Assembly: GCA_033002965.1 (NCBI GenBank) | Contig: JAURVB010008515.1 | Span: 1 to 64,000 of the forward strand | Source of the DNA: Piper betle | Taxonomy: Eukaryota; Streptophyta; Magnoliopsida; Piperales; Piperaceae | Direction of reading: 5' to 3' | DNA length: 64,000 bases | Part shown: piece by piece, positions 49,520-61,045 of the stretch | How the letters are laid out: each line of letters opens with the position of its first letter | Numbering within the stretch: position 1 is the stretch's first letter | Position numbers and translations under genes: made by a program | Notes under the pieces: model-generated | Told to the model about the DNA's origin: nothing | Databases searched by the model: none | The model's input: the letters and a program-made list of their open reading frames with translations, nothing else

Positions 49520-51514
49520 TCAAGTTCTCTGGACCCGAGCCACAACCACCAAAAGAAGCACAACAACAGAGAGCATGAAGGAGGACTTGATCAGTGTGTC
49601 GTGATCAAACACATCCCTCATCTTGGTTTTCTCAGATGGTTGAAAGAGATCATTCACCAGTTTCATAATCTTGCTTATGATGAACTCAGACATCTTCTCC
49701 TTGGTAGTTTTCACCATCCACTTCATAAAGGCCACTGCAGAGTTCTCTTCACAACCTTGAGTTGATTCTGTGTTTTCATGAACTGCAGTTTATAATAAGA
49801 ACATTATTACAATCTTCACTTTGGGTTTGTATGCTAAATTCATCAGTTTCAACTGCTTCAATTAAATTTGCATTTTATGATTAAAATTGAGTTGTATTTT
49901 TCAAGCAAACCTGATCCATGAAGTGACTCTTTTAGCTCTTTGACAGCTTCATTTTTCATGACTGCCTCCCACACTGCTCTATCAGATGATAGTGAGACCA
50001 CCATTCTCTGTATGATGAACATTCAGTGAATAAGATCATGATGGTAAAGCTAAGTAATTAAATTCCTTTCTAATTACCAAAAAAATAATGATGCCGATCG
50101 ATGTCTATATCCTTTCATTAGCAGATCAACTAAATAATCAGAGTAAATAAGACCATAAAACTTAAATAAAATTAGCAAAGAGTTGTCATGGAGAGATCGT
50201 GATAAGAAGGAATTCTAATGGTTCACCTGCACAGATGGATTAATCTGAAGCAAACGAAATGCATCAATGACATTTCTGTAGTACCCATCATTCTGCAAAG
50301 CTATGGAACCATAGTAAAGCTGCATTGCTTCAGACTCAGTCCAATTCGAGTCAGACCCAGAAGATGCTTCATGGCGCATTGAATCAATGGTACTTATGGT
50401 TTGGACAGACACATCTTGATTTGATGCGGGTGAATCTCTCCCATGGCTACTACTTCCAGAATATACGACCGCAGCAGCAACCCTGGGTGGAGAAAAGAGC
50501 ATACACGGTGAAGCCTCTTCTATTAGAACTAATTGAGAAATTCTCAACATACACAAGTACAGAGTTCATGCAATTGCAAATATTATCCATTTTGCTAAAT
50601 TTTGTTAACCTCTCAATCAAGCTTTCTATAATCTAGTTGCTAGATATTAGTAAACCGACAAAATGTTATCTTGCTACAAGATGACCAGCAATTAACTATA
50701 AATCTATATCATAAAATTTGCACATTTTTATAAGAGTTACAAGAAGAAAAAATAAGTTTTCCTTCCCAATTGCGGATGATGAAAAAAATCATGTACATTC
50801 GCAATCACGAGTACATACATAAACACAATTTTTGCATGGATTTAATAAGTTTATGCTCATGTTCTGAACCCAACGTATAACCTAAGAGCCTAAGAGTACT
50901 GTTAATGTTACATTGTCCTTAACATACAAGTTTTTTTGAAAATGTGAATTATTTAGGCAATCAATTATAACGCAAAGAAATTATGATTTGATGCCCATAA
51001 TTCTTTATCGAAATCATAACCACAACATCAAATTAAAACACTGACACAAACTCACTCACAAAAAAGATCAAATTAGAACCCACTTCAAATCTTCCTACAT
51101 TACAAATATTTGATGTTCATGATATAATGCATGGACGAAAGGAGGAGGGATGAGGAAGTGGACATATAACGTACTTTCGAAGGGCGGTGACGGCATCTTC
51201 TACCTCGTCCTGCGCCGGCACCGGCCCCAACCCCAACCCTCCAAATGTATGAACCGCTTCCTCCTCCACCTCATCCTTCTCCACTTGAAAGTACTCCCAG
51301 TCGTCCAGGTCGCTCACTGTCTGCAAGCTGTTCAAAGTCGAAGGCGCCGCCGATACTGGAACAGCCAATGAAGACGAGGTAGAGGAGGAGGGGAGGAGAG
51401 AGCGGCGGTGGTGGAGGTGGAGCGGGACTTGTCGGAGGAGAGAGCGTCGTGGATGCCGCCGACTCCGGCTCCGACGGCACGGCCGACTGAGCGGAGCATG
51501 CCGCCGCTGCCCAT
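49520..51514 (-). CDS. Unrecognised plant protein with C-terminal membrane anchor; frameshift in exon 1
   Basis: Four minus-strand exons with consistent GT-AG sites: 51175-51514, 50227-50482, 49911-50007, 49520-49782. The start MGSGGMLRSVGRAVGAGVGG is chosen because a glycine-rich N-terminus is more protein-like than the Arg/His-rich alternative frame. Later parts read LDDWEYFQVEKDEVEEEAVH (acidic), AVVYSGSSSHGRDSPASN, SEAMQLYYGSIALQNDGYYR, RMVVSLSSDRAVWEAVMKNE and MKWMVKTTKEKMSEFIISKI. The C-terminus has a strongly hydrophobic stretch (FMLSVVVLLLVVVA) before RVQRT, suggesting a tail anchor. Exon 1 is 340 nt, but the downstream phase needs 341. The frame changes in a C/T run near 51385-51395, implying a missing base. 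I do not recognise the family and assign no function. The clean downstream exons argue for a real gene with either a recent lesion or a sequence error. Confidence 0.7.
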
Positions 51515-52210
51515 GGAGTCGCCGGCGGGGAAGTGGAGATGTGATTGTGTGGTGCAAACGCTTACCCACGGCCCATGATATTTGGAGGGGATAGATATTA
51601 TTGCAAGTATGGCCATCTTATTAAATTATTTATTTATTTTTTACTAAATATAATAAAAAATTTAGGTAAGAAAGGAGTATATCTATTAAAAAATTTGTTT
51701 TTTACAGATGATTTAATTCTTAAAAGAAAATTAAGGACAATTTAGGTAAGAAAGGAGTATATATATTAAAATAAATAAATAAAGCTCAAGCTCAAAACCT
51801 GTAAATTGTAAAGAATGAATTAACTGAGTGTCAAATGAACTCTACTTAAAATAATTGAGTCAAAGTTTGAGCTAAGTAAAAACTATGACTAAGGAGGCAT
51901 TGAGATTAGATACAGTTTGGATGTTTTCTCATACATGTAACTGGTTTGAACTGGATATTTGATTTGTATAATGGTAACCAATCCACATTAGAAATATGTA
52001 TCATATCCAATGCCAAATCTGAATTTTTAGTTGTTATGCAAATCTTACAAAAGAAAAAGAGAGATGGGATCAAATATTCTTGATAATGGTCAGTGATCAA
52101 ACATCCTATCCCTTAGTAGTATTGATTCTGATTTGGGTCATGGTTACCATTTATAAAGTTGGTTCCTTCACGGGGGTGGGAGTGATTTGATCTGGTTGAT
52201 TGCTGGGCAG
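51515..52210. other. Intergenic DNA between tail-anchored gene and eL15 pseudogene
   Basis: The promoter side of the minus-strand gene, then AT-rich DNA. A duplicated aggtaagaaaggagtatat word occurs at about 51663 and 51743. No gene recognised. A first exon of the eL15 copy, normally only the start codon region, could not be placed with confidence. Confidence 0.4.
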
Positions 52211-53615
52211 GTTCGTACAATTACGTTTCGGAGCTATGGAGGAAGAAGCAGTCGGACGTGATGGGTTTATGCAGAGGATGAGGTGCTAGGACTACCGCCA
52301 GCACCCTTCCATTGTGCGGGTCACGTCGCCCACAAGGCCCGCCGGCTGCACTACGAGGCCAAGCAGGTATCGTTGGGTTTTTTGCTCATTGAACGTGTTA
52401 TTTGATTCGGTATTGTTAGCTTTGAGGTGTGCAAGGCTGGATTTTTGTGTTCAGAAAACAAGGTTAGATGATGGATTGTTGGTTTCTATAAGAACAGAAT
52501 GATCGTTGAAGTACGATGTGGTAGGGAGGAGCTGGTCAGTGTTGTCACGTTGAGGAGTGTTTGCCTTCAATTGTCGTCCTGTTTCTGGAAGTTTGCATGT
52601 TGTGCGAAATGTTGATCCTAATTTATACAGCATTTGTATTTGCATTCGGTGTTGATAGTTTTTGTAGGAAGTTCACCTGTTTATGTTGCAAATAAGGAAT
52701 CAGATATGATCATTAATGTACTTGAGCATTCGTGTTTAGAATGCTTGCTTAGTGTTGGAAGGGGGAGTTCCTTGATCTAAAACTCGAGGTTTTTCACATT
52801 TTTGGTGCTTTTAGTTTTTGTAGCGATACCAATGCTTGACTGAAGTGTGTGATATGTAATCATTTGATGTTCATATTTTATTGTAGTGTCTAGCCTCCTT
52901 CTAGGCTACTGATTTGATTATGGATGGAAACAGCAACTGCTATTATTGATGTTATATCTTGTGGATTAGACTTCGAGAATTTTTGTTGTCCATTTTGTAT
53001 AAATAATATATTGTTTGGAAAGAATGGCGCATTTATGTTGCAAAGTATGTCTTTTGGAAACTGTTTATGATTTATGTTCTTCTCTGTCAGGGATATGTAA
53101 TTTATCGCGTTCGTGTCAGACGTGATAGTAGAAAGAGGCCAGTGCCAAAGGGTGGTGTTTATGGAAAACGTACCAACCAGGGTATTACCCAACTTTCGTT
53201 TCAAAGAAACTAGCGTTCTGTAGCTGAGGAACGTGCTGGTCGCAAGCTGGGAGGGCTTAAGGTCCTGAATTCCTACAGGATCAATCAGGTAAAATGGTCA
53301 ACTAATCTGCTTAAATTTCTGATCTGTTTAGGTTGGTGCTAATTTATTTGAACATGCATGTATTTGTAGGATTCCACTTACAAGTATTTTGAGGTTATTC
53401 TTGTCGATGCTGCCCATAAGGCCATCCGCAATGATCCAAGGATCAACTGGGTTTGCAACCCAGTGCACAAGAACAGGGAGCTTCGCGGCCTTACCTCTGC
53501 CGGCAAGAAATACAGGGGCCTAAATGGTAAGGGTCACCTGCACCACAAGGCGCGTCCATCCCGCAGAGCTAACTGGAAGAGGAACAATACCCCTTCTCCT
53601 CGACGCTATCGGTGA
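52211..53615 (+). pseudogene. RPL15: Ribosomal protein eL15 pseudogene, introns retained
   Basis: Three exons of cytosolic 60S protein eL15 are recognisable: 52211-52366 (SYNYVSELWRKKQSDVM), 53091-53288 ([39 protein letters not shown]) and 53370-53615 ([43 protein letters not shown], ending RRYR-stop). Lesions: a base missing after GTGATGGGTTT in the first of these, TAG where the family has Trp in C-W-D-Y, loss of part of the PDKARRLGYK segment, and TAG for Lys in R-N-K-R-S-V. Several family residues are changed, for example K-P-T-N-Q to K-R-T-N-Q. Intron retention shows a DNA-level duplicate, not a processed copy. Confidence 0.9.
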
Positions 53616-53948
53616 AGTGGGTAACACTATCAAAAGTGTTATGCTTTGTTTTTGCTCTTCCTGTTTTAGGGTGGTAATTAAGATTGATGTTTATTGTTCA
53701 GACGTGAAGTTTTGTGACAGTATATCTAAACTGCTTTTTCTTCAAATTGCTTCGTAAATTGGATGTTTTTTCTTGATAACAGCCGCAATTGATTGTTGGA
53801 ACTTAGAACAGGTATTATTATTTCTTCGAAATTTATACATCGTAGGGCAAAATCCTTTGTGACAGAAAAATTATCTTTCATTGTATAAGACAGTTTCATT
53901 TAACAGATTCTAATAAATGTAGGAGATTCAACTAAAAAGAATTATAAC

Positions 53949-53985
<37 letters not shown>

Positions 53986-54220
53986 TTTACAAATTAAAGT
54001 ACTATATTTTATCTGATCATTCAATTAGAATTTGTTTTTATAATTAGCACCGGATTTTATTTCTAACATATTTTATTTTATTATGTATCATTTAATTTAT
54101 CTCAGAAATGGTCCATGAAATTTACATCTGACTAGGCTGTGGCGCAATATTTTACCTAATATTATCTCATACGGAGTTTGTAATTTCTATGACAAGTTGA
54201 GAATTGAGAGTAACAATAAT
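53616..54220. other. Intergenic DNA with AAT microsatellite
   Basis: An (AAT)n run lies near 53946-53982. No coding exon is recognised between the eL15 pseudogene and the stop codon of the oxidoreductase gene. Confidence 0.5.
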
Positions 54221-56877
54221 CTATACTTCCTCCATAACTTCATTAATGGATACAAAGCGCCCTTTCACAATTGAGAGTTGTGCTGCAACTCCAATGGCAA
54301 CTGAGAACAACCCATCCTGTAAATCCACAGCTGGCAATCGATTGAACTCGTCTTTCACCGCAGACAAGAAATTAAGATGTTCCAAATAACTCGATCCATG
54401 ATGCAGTCCGTCATATCTGTAATATTCAATGATTCAAAGAGACATGAAAAAATTGCAAACTACCAATTCACTCAATGTGTAATGCGAAAAAGCCATATTA
54501 GCAAGTATGAAATTTAGTAGAAAACGCTTTCGTTCATTGTAATTTAAGTTTGCGAAACCGAACACCTTACAGACCCAATTCAACTCAATGCAATTAAAAG
54601 AGAGGAAGGAATTGAAGGATTGATAGCATACTTTATTCGATGATCAACTGCCTTTATGGTTTCAACTCCATCTCTCCCAGCTGCTCTCTTGCCCACACAC
54701 ACAATGCTCTCTGGTACAAAAGCTTCTCCCTGGCACAAGCAATGGACTTATCAAGATTCCAGAATAGTAAGTTACACGCAAAAATCTCATTTCATGATGG
54801 CAGATGGAGCTCACATATTTCTCGAAATAATGGAAGCTGAGTAGCACCATAAGAATTACCTTGCCAATTTCTCCTACAACTGATATTTCTTGTTCATTTT
54901 TGCTGCCTTCGGCAAACATGCAAAGATCCAGCATGCCACGAGTTCCATTATCAAACTCGATGATTACAAATGCGTTGTCAATGATATCAGGAACCTGCTT
55001 ACAGTTAAAATTGTAGACATTCAACACATGCTATCCCTCACTGAAAAGCGAGATTAATTAATGTAGACAATGGTGGTTTTGCCAGTTGGTCTGACAAAGT
55101 GGAGATCAGCTAGAGCAGTAGCGCATCATCAGTGATCCTATATTGTTTCACATGAAAAGAGGAAAACAGAAAATAAACTTTGCACGGGATTGTGTCAATA
55201 CTAGGAACAATGGCCAAATTCTTACAAACTGATTTCTCATATCTGAATCTGTGATTGATAATTTCAATTTTGAGTAGAGTAGCATTTGCGAGTAAGAAAT
55301 TAACCTTTCCATCATAAATTTCATCCTTGTGATTGACGTCCATAGCACCAGAAGCCATCACTCGTACAGGATTTGCAGCCACAATAAGCCTCATCAAGTC
55401 AAAAAAGTGACAGCATTTCTCCACCAGTGTGCCACCAGTATTAGCATTGAATCTGTTCCAATTGTTTACCTACAATATATGAAACAATAAATTCTTGCCA
55501 TGACCCTCTAATTGATATTTTAGCTTAGATAGTTGAGAGGAAAACCTTAACAAGAAAAGGGAAACGGTGCTCACGAATGGCCACCATTTTGATCCGCCCA
55601 ATCTGGCCTGCTTTTACAATCTCTATTAACTTTGCAACAGGAGGCATATATCTGTATTCAAGTCCAACTTGTACAAGAATCTCGGGTCGTTTCCTTGCAG
55701 CTGCTATGACCTACTAACAGTCCCACAAATATTGATACAGCTTAAAAGATCATCCCAAAATCAACCTCAAGGGGAGCCATCAGTTTTCAGAATTTATAGA
55801 CATGAGATTGACCTGCTTGCAGTGTTCAACGGTGGTGCATAAGGGTTTCTCAACAAGTATGTGATGGGGCCTTGGGTGGGCAACGATATCCATTAAAATC
55901 TCATAATGAGTCATGTTTGGACTTGACACAACCACCACATCACATAACCCACTGTCCAAAAGCTCTTGATGCCGAGAGAATACCTGAATGAAATGCCTTT
56001 TTCATAATAATATACACAATATGTTCATTCAGAAGAACTAAATATCAATGCTAAGTCCTGAAACTCAAACTACAAGGTGTATAAAAGTGCTGGCCTCGAG
56101 GAGGACATTAAAAACCCATAAACAGGAAAAGAAAGTGTAGACCTGGAAGACTAAATTTACTGATTTACACCACTTTTCAGTTTTGAACTTCAGCACACCA
56201 ACAAAGCTAACTAGCAAACAAAATTTACACTACAGTCATAACAAGTTCAACTACTTAAAAGATTAATTGAAAGACCCAGAAATAGAAAAGAAAGATTTGA
56301 CCTTGACGGCAACATTTATCACACTTTTATCAGTTTTGAACTCCATCTACACCAACAAAGCTAACCAGCAAGGCAGCAGCCAACATTTACGCTACAACCA
56401 TATCAATTTCAACAGCTTAAAAGAATAAGTCTAAGCCTCGGAAATAGAAAAGAGACAATTTCAACATTTGCACCACTTTTTCCAGTTCCGAGCTCCATCC
56501 ATACCAACTCCGCTAACAAGCAATTTAACAACATTTAAATTACAACCACAACAATGCCAACTACTCAAACGCTTAATTCAAAGACCCAGAAACAGAAAAG
56601 GAGACAATTGCCCCTTAAGAACAAAATTGACACTACTTTTCACTTTTGAGCTCCATCCAAAGCAGCAAAGCTTACCATCAAACAGCAGTTCCACAACAAC
56701 CACAGTAGTTTCAACAACTAAAAAGATTAATTCCAATCCAAATCGACCTTGAGGGCAACTATCACACCGCATTTTCAAGTTTTGAGCTGATCCATCCACA
56801 CCAACAAACATCATTATCACTACAATCACAACAATCCAAACTTCTTTTAACTGTTTAGTCACGAACTCCAAGAGGGG

Positions 56878-56921
<44 letters not shown>

Positions 56922-57119
56922 ATGGACCTTGAGGGGCCAGTGGAAGGAGGCGGCCAAGTCGAGGGCCTGGTGCTGGGAGGGCGGGTGGGGGTCGGCGACG
57001 CAGGTGACGCAGGCTCCGTCGGGGCGGAGGTGAGCCAGGTTGATCATGTGCTCCCTCCCCATCATCCCCACCCCTACTATCCCGTACCTCACCGTCGCCG
57101 TCGCCATCGCCGCCGCCAT
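54221..57119 (-). CDS. Gfo/Idh/MocA-family NAD(P)-dependent oxidoreductase (373 aa)
   Basis: Seven exons on the minus strand: 56928-57119, 55813-55983, 55546-55710, 55305-55469, 54860-54994, 54632-54729, 54221-54416. They total 1122 nt with phases matching. The N-terminus has the Rossmann motif [12 protein letters not shown] (GxGxxG at residues 16-21). The family EKP motif follows at 109-111 ([12 protein letters not shown]). Then come [13 protein letters not shown], the substrate-side motif [19 protein letters not shown] (His197, Asp200), and the C-terminal NEVMEEV. Family members oxidise or reduce sugars and polyols such as inositol; the substrate here cannot be inferred. It resembles the Arabidopsis At4g17370-type oxidoreductase from memory. 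The start [13 protein letters not shown] is the first ATG in frame; Met5 is an alternative. The first intron begins just before a (CT)n run on the coding strand. Confidence 0.92.
56881..56918. repeat. (GA)n microsatellite
   Basis: About 19 units of AG occupy 56881-56918, a few bases inside intron 1 of the oxidoreductase gene after its splice donor (CTCAAG|gtccatcccc). Confidence 0.9.
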
Positions 57120-57408
57120 CTCCCTCTCCTCTTCTCTGGCGGCCGAGCTCCTCCACGGTCGACGCCACTCGTATTCAGCAATTCACGCAAAACAAAGATA
57201 GGAATGTTATTGAGTCCGAAGGCGATGCTCCTCATTGGTGAATAATGATGCTTTTAAACTTCATTACCATATTCATAATAATCATAACAAATAAATCAAT
57301 GGGGCATACAATTTTTTTTTATATTGACATCAGTTGCACAAAGCCTTATTTATGTTATATATATTATTAACTGATTTTTTACAACAACTATATATATATA
57401 TATATATA

Positions 57409-57991
57409 GGAGTGATTTGCTGTACTGCAGCACAGCCAAGATGGCTGTGCTGCAGTGTTTCAGCCGTTGGATCAAATCCAACGGCTGAAACATGACAACC
57501 ATAAAAATAAAAAAATTTGCTCCGCCGCCGGCCGCCGCCGCCGCCGCCGGCCGATGCGTCGCCGCCACCCCAGCCGACGCGACGCCACCCCCTGCCCCAC
57601 CCGTCGCCGCCCCGCCGGGCGGCGGCGACGTATCCGCCGGGCGACTGGGCGGCGGATCTAGCCGCCCCGGGTCTTCCCTTACCGGCCCGCCACCCCGCCG
57701 CGCGACGCCCCCGCCCGCCACCCCGCCGCGCCCCCCTCGGCCTCCGCCCGCCACGCAGCCGTGCCGCGCCCCGCGCCCCCGTCCCCTGTCGCCGGCGCCC
57801 CCGGCCATCGCCGGCGCCGGGCAGCCTTCCCGCCCCTCCGCCGTCGCTGCTGCGGCGGCGCGCGCGCCGGCGCCGCCCCCCTTTTTTCCTTTTTTTTTTT
57901 AGATCTTGGCCGTTGGATGCTAATCCAACGGCCAAGATCATACTGCAGCACAGCCAAGATGGCTGTGCTGCAGTACAGGAAGATTTATTCC
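57409..57991. mobile_element. MITE-like element with GC-rich cargo inside a (TA)n tract
   Basis: Left end ctgtactgcagcacagcca (57420-57438) is matched at the right by the inverse, ctgtactgcagcacagcca, ending near 57977. Each terminal repeat is itself a hairpin (actgcagcacagcca ... tggctgtgctgcagt). Inside each lies a second arm, cgttggat...atccaacgg, near 57464-57486 and 57909-57933. The centre (57520-57890) is extremely GC-rich, and its Pro/Ala/Arg frames are not called. The element is flanked by (TA)n at 57389-57408 and 57992-58011, as expected for insertion into a TA microsatellite. The superfamily is unassigned. Confidence 0.65.
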
Positions 57992-58189
57992 ATATATATA
58001 TATATATATATTGTTAAGCAAAGAAAACAGAGCCAATCGAGTACATGGTAATTTGCACATCCTTGCCATCTTGGGGAGGTGGCCCGCTGGTACATTTTAA
58101 GTACGACTAAACCATTGGAGTAACAAAAAATATTCATATTGTCAAAAAGAATTTTTCCATTTGAAGTTATGTGTGAGGGCATGGATGTC

Positions 58190-58790
58190 TATAATTATAA
58201 AAATTGGCCGATTCCGATGGTTGGAGAGGGGAGTCCTAGGGTGTAAGGGGAAATAGGGTGGGGGAGACCAGGTCGGGAGCTCCACAACGGCCATAGTGGA
58301 ATCATGTCCTTCTCCACCTTGTGGACACTAGGCAGTGGTCGAAAAGATAGGGGATGATTTGGCGACGTGTTGGCAGTGATCGGTGATGTCGATTAGCAAT
58401 AGTGCGGCAACTGGGGGCAACGTCGACAACGTGAATCGGGCAGTGTTGAGAGTTTAGGAGGAGAGAAGTGTAAGGAGGGGAAAAATAGGTCGATGGTAAT
58501 GTAGTAAATAAAAGTTTTTATAATAAATTTTAAAAAAATCTTAAAAATAAGAAAAAAAATTAATAAAATATAATACACACCAGAACATCATAATAATATA
58601 TTATATAACTAATAACTCACCTAAATTACTTTATAACGCGTCTTAATACGTTGTATAACTCAATTGATTTTAACCGATTTTTAATGAATTGGTCTCATGA
58701 CTCCTTTCCAATTGGATTAAATGTCAGATTCCAAATTTTGCAACTATAAATCAATCAAAAATGATAACAACTCTTGCAAACCTGTGTTCT
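58190..58790. mobile_element. GC/AT-mosaic hAT-like remnant
   Basis: It starts near ttggccgattccgatggttg. A G-rich block follows, then an AT-rich block with taaaaaaatcttaaaaataag and taatacacaccagaacatca. The latter resembles aaaaatcttaaaaaatattt and aatacacagaataatatc in the element at 1396-2313. It ends in accgatttttaatgaattgg. No clear termini. Confidence 0.4.
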
Positions 58791-61045
58791 CAAGTAAAAA
58801 GCAAAGTTGCACGAAAAACCATTAGTTCAGACTTCTGACCATCACCGCCAACGAAGAAACCAGCTGCAGCAAAGAAAGGCTTAGAGGAGTCTCTCCCGCA
58901 AACAAAACTCCAAACATGGTGGTCGTTACGAGAGTCATAGCTTCCATCAACACTAATGATAATATCATAAGTCTTCGGGACAAAAGATATGTGAGGGATA
59001 AGAGTCATCCATTGTCCTCACCAAGTCCAAAACCTGCAGCATAGACTTTCGAATAGGAGAGCCACCTGGCATTAAACATAGCAAGAACGGAGTCTATATT
59101 ATGCTTTGGGGACCTGTTGAACAAGAAGTCATTCCGAATATTCCAAATAAGATCAAATAATGTAAGCAGTTTAATTACTAGAATTTTTAAGCCTTCTTCT
59201 TTATTACTTTGAAGGCTAACAACAGCCTTGACAAAATCCAGAAAACCACGGAGTAATCTGGCAAATAAAAGTAATCTGGCAAAATCACAATTGAGAAACA
59301 GGTGGAGAGAAGACTCAATGTCTCCATTTCGAAAGGGAACAACCAACAAGTAGGATCAACTTGAATTCCTTTAGCTAGCAGGCAAACCTTTTTAGGGAGC
59401 AAACTTGTGCCAATTCGCCGATCAAGAAAGGTCAATCGAGGGGAGGGGGGAATTTTGATCTTCCACCAAATTTTTCACAATTTGATCACACCAGCCAACA
59501 AGTGAGAATCACTTAGACTTCGTACTACAGACTTTACCGAGAAAATATCATTTCTTGTAGGGCACCACATGAGTTGATCCAAACAAGATATGACAGGTGG
59601 GAGTTTCAGAATATGAAAGGCATCATCCGGATGGAATGTATGTTTCATCTTGGGATAGTTCCACTTACCTTTATTCTTGTAGCATAGAAAAGACACGGTG
59701 ATTAAGAAGGGATTGATACCGAGGGTTAACACGAGGAATGAAATCTGAACAATTTGGTACGGAAGTTTCCAACCCAAACTTCACATTTCTGCTGTCCCCA
59801 ACAGCCCAACAATCTTTATTCTGCATTATAGAGTTTGAATACCCTTATCAATACGTCTCCACACAAAAGAAGTACAGGAATTCCTTGGATGAGAAGCCCA
59901 CCATCCCACACCTCTTTCATATTTCGATGCTAAAAATCGAGATAGAAGAGATTGAGGGTTAGAGATAATTCTCCATGCAAGCTTTGTCAACATTGTTTGC
60001 TTCATGGTAGTAAGGTCCCTTATTTCAACGCCTCCAACAAATTTGGATTGACAAATATGCTTCCAACTTAGAAGCCTGCAAAATTTATCACTGCTTTTGC
60101 CCCACCAAAATTTAGATTGTAGAAGATTGATTTGCGTGATGGCTTTCTTTGGGATATCATAGCAGCTCATAGTGTAATTTGTTGTAGTGTTGGTAACTGA
60201 AGCAATAAAGCAAGATCTCCCGGCAAAAGACAGGTTGAAGCATTCCATCTTCTCAATCTGCTGACTATTCGACCAATAATAGGAGTGAACCATTTAGCTT
60301 TCTCTTTCCCCCTTAAAATTGGCATACCAAGGTAAGTAAAATAGTCTGACATTTCAGAAATCTCTATCAAGTGGAGAATGTGTCTTTGAAGACAACGATT
60401 GACATTGGAATTGAGAAGACATCTTGATTTTTGTAGGTTGATTTGCTGACCAGAAATAGAGAATGTGTCTTTGAAGACAACGACATTGGAATTTAGAAGA
60501 CATCTTGATTTTTGTAGGTTGATTTGCTGGCCAGAAATATCTTCATACTGATTGAGATCAGATTTAATAACCGTTACTTTAGAGATATTAGCTTTGCACA
60601 AGACCAAAATGTCATCAGCAAAAATTAAATGGTATATAGAGGGGGATTCCTCAGCAATTTTAATACCATGAATATCTCCATTCAATTCAGACTTTTTAAG
60701 AAGCCTAGAGAGACCCTCAGAAGTAATGATAATAAATAAATAAGGAGAAAGAGGACGAATTCCTCTTGATGAAATATAACAACCATAAGGAGCTTCATTA
60801 ACCATTATAGAGAGAGATACTGTAGAGATGTTTTTGGTAGATCTTAAGTATCTGAAAATCCCACACATTTCATAACTTGAATTAGATAATCTCACTTAAG
60901 TCTATCAAAGGCTTTTGACATATTAAACTTGAGAGCACAATTAGAAAATCTTTTTGGTTTGTACCTTAATGATTTGATGCATTCACTAGCAATAACCACA
61001 TTATCAATAATGTGACGACCTTTAACAAAGGCACTTTGCTCTTAG
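58790..61045 (-). mobile_element. Decayed non-LTR retrotransposon (LINE), 5'-truncated
   Basis: On the minus strand, in several broken frames, the order is: reverse transcriptase (EQSAFVKGRHIIDNVVIASE, FNMSKAFDR, SSRGIRPLSPYLFI, active-site FADDILVLC), the post-RT region (FTYLGMPILRGKEKAKW, KFWWGKSSDKFCRLLSWKHI), zinc-knuckle-like LFLNCDFARLLLFARLL, and an RNase H-like end (IIISVDGSYDSRNDHHVW). Multiple stops and frameshifts rule out activity. The endonuclease domain and 5' part are absent. An internal 85-bp tandem duplication lies at 60372-60540. Confidence 0.85.
60372..60540 (-). repeat. 85-bp tandem duplication within the LINE
   Basis: Units start gagaatgtgtctttgaagac at 60372 and 60457. 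The second unit lacks about four bases (cgattgacattgg against cgacattgg). On the coding strand both units encode SGQQINLQKSRCLLNSNV. Confidence 0.85.

Noticed and set aside
51117..51569. 150-aa minus-strand frame starting MGKRLHH
   Set aside because: Its first half is Arg/His-rich and un-protein-like; the real exon 1 start is in the frame beginning MGSGGMLRS at 51514, with a frame change midway.
57330..58051. Long Pro/Ala/Arg-rich frames on both strands
   Set aside because: GC-rich cargo of a MITE-like element; low-complexity in every frame.
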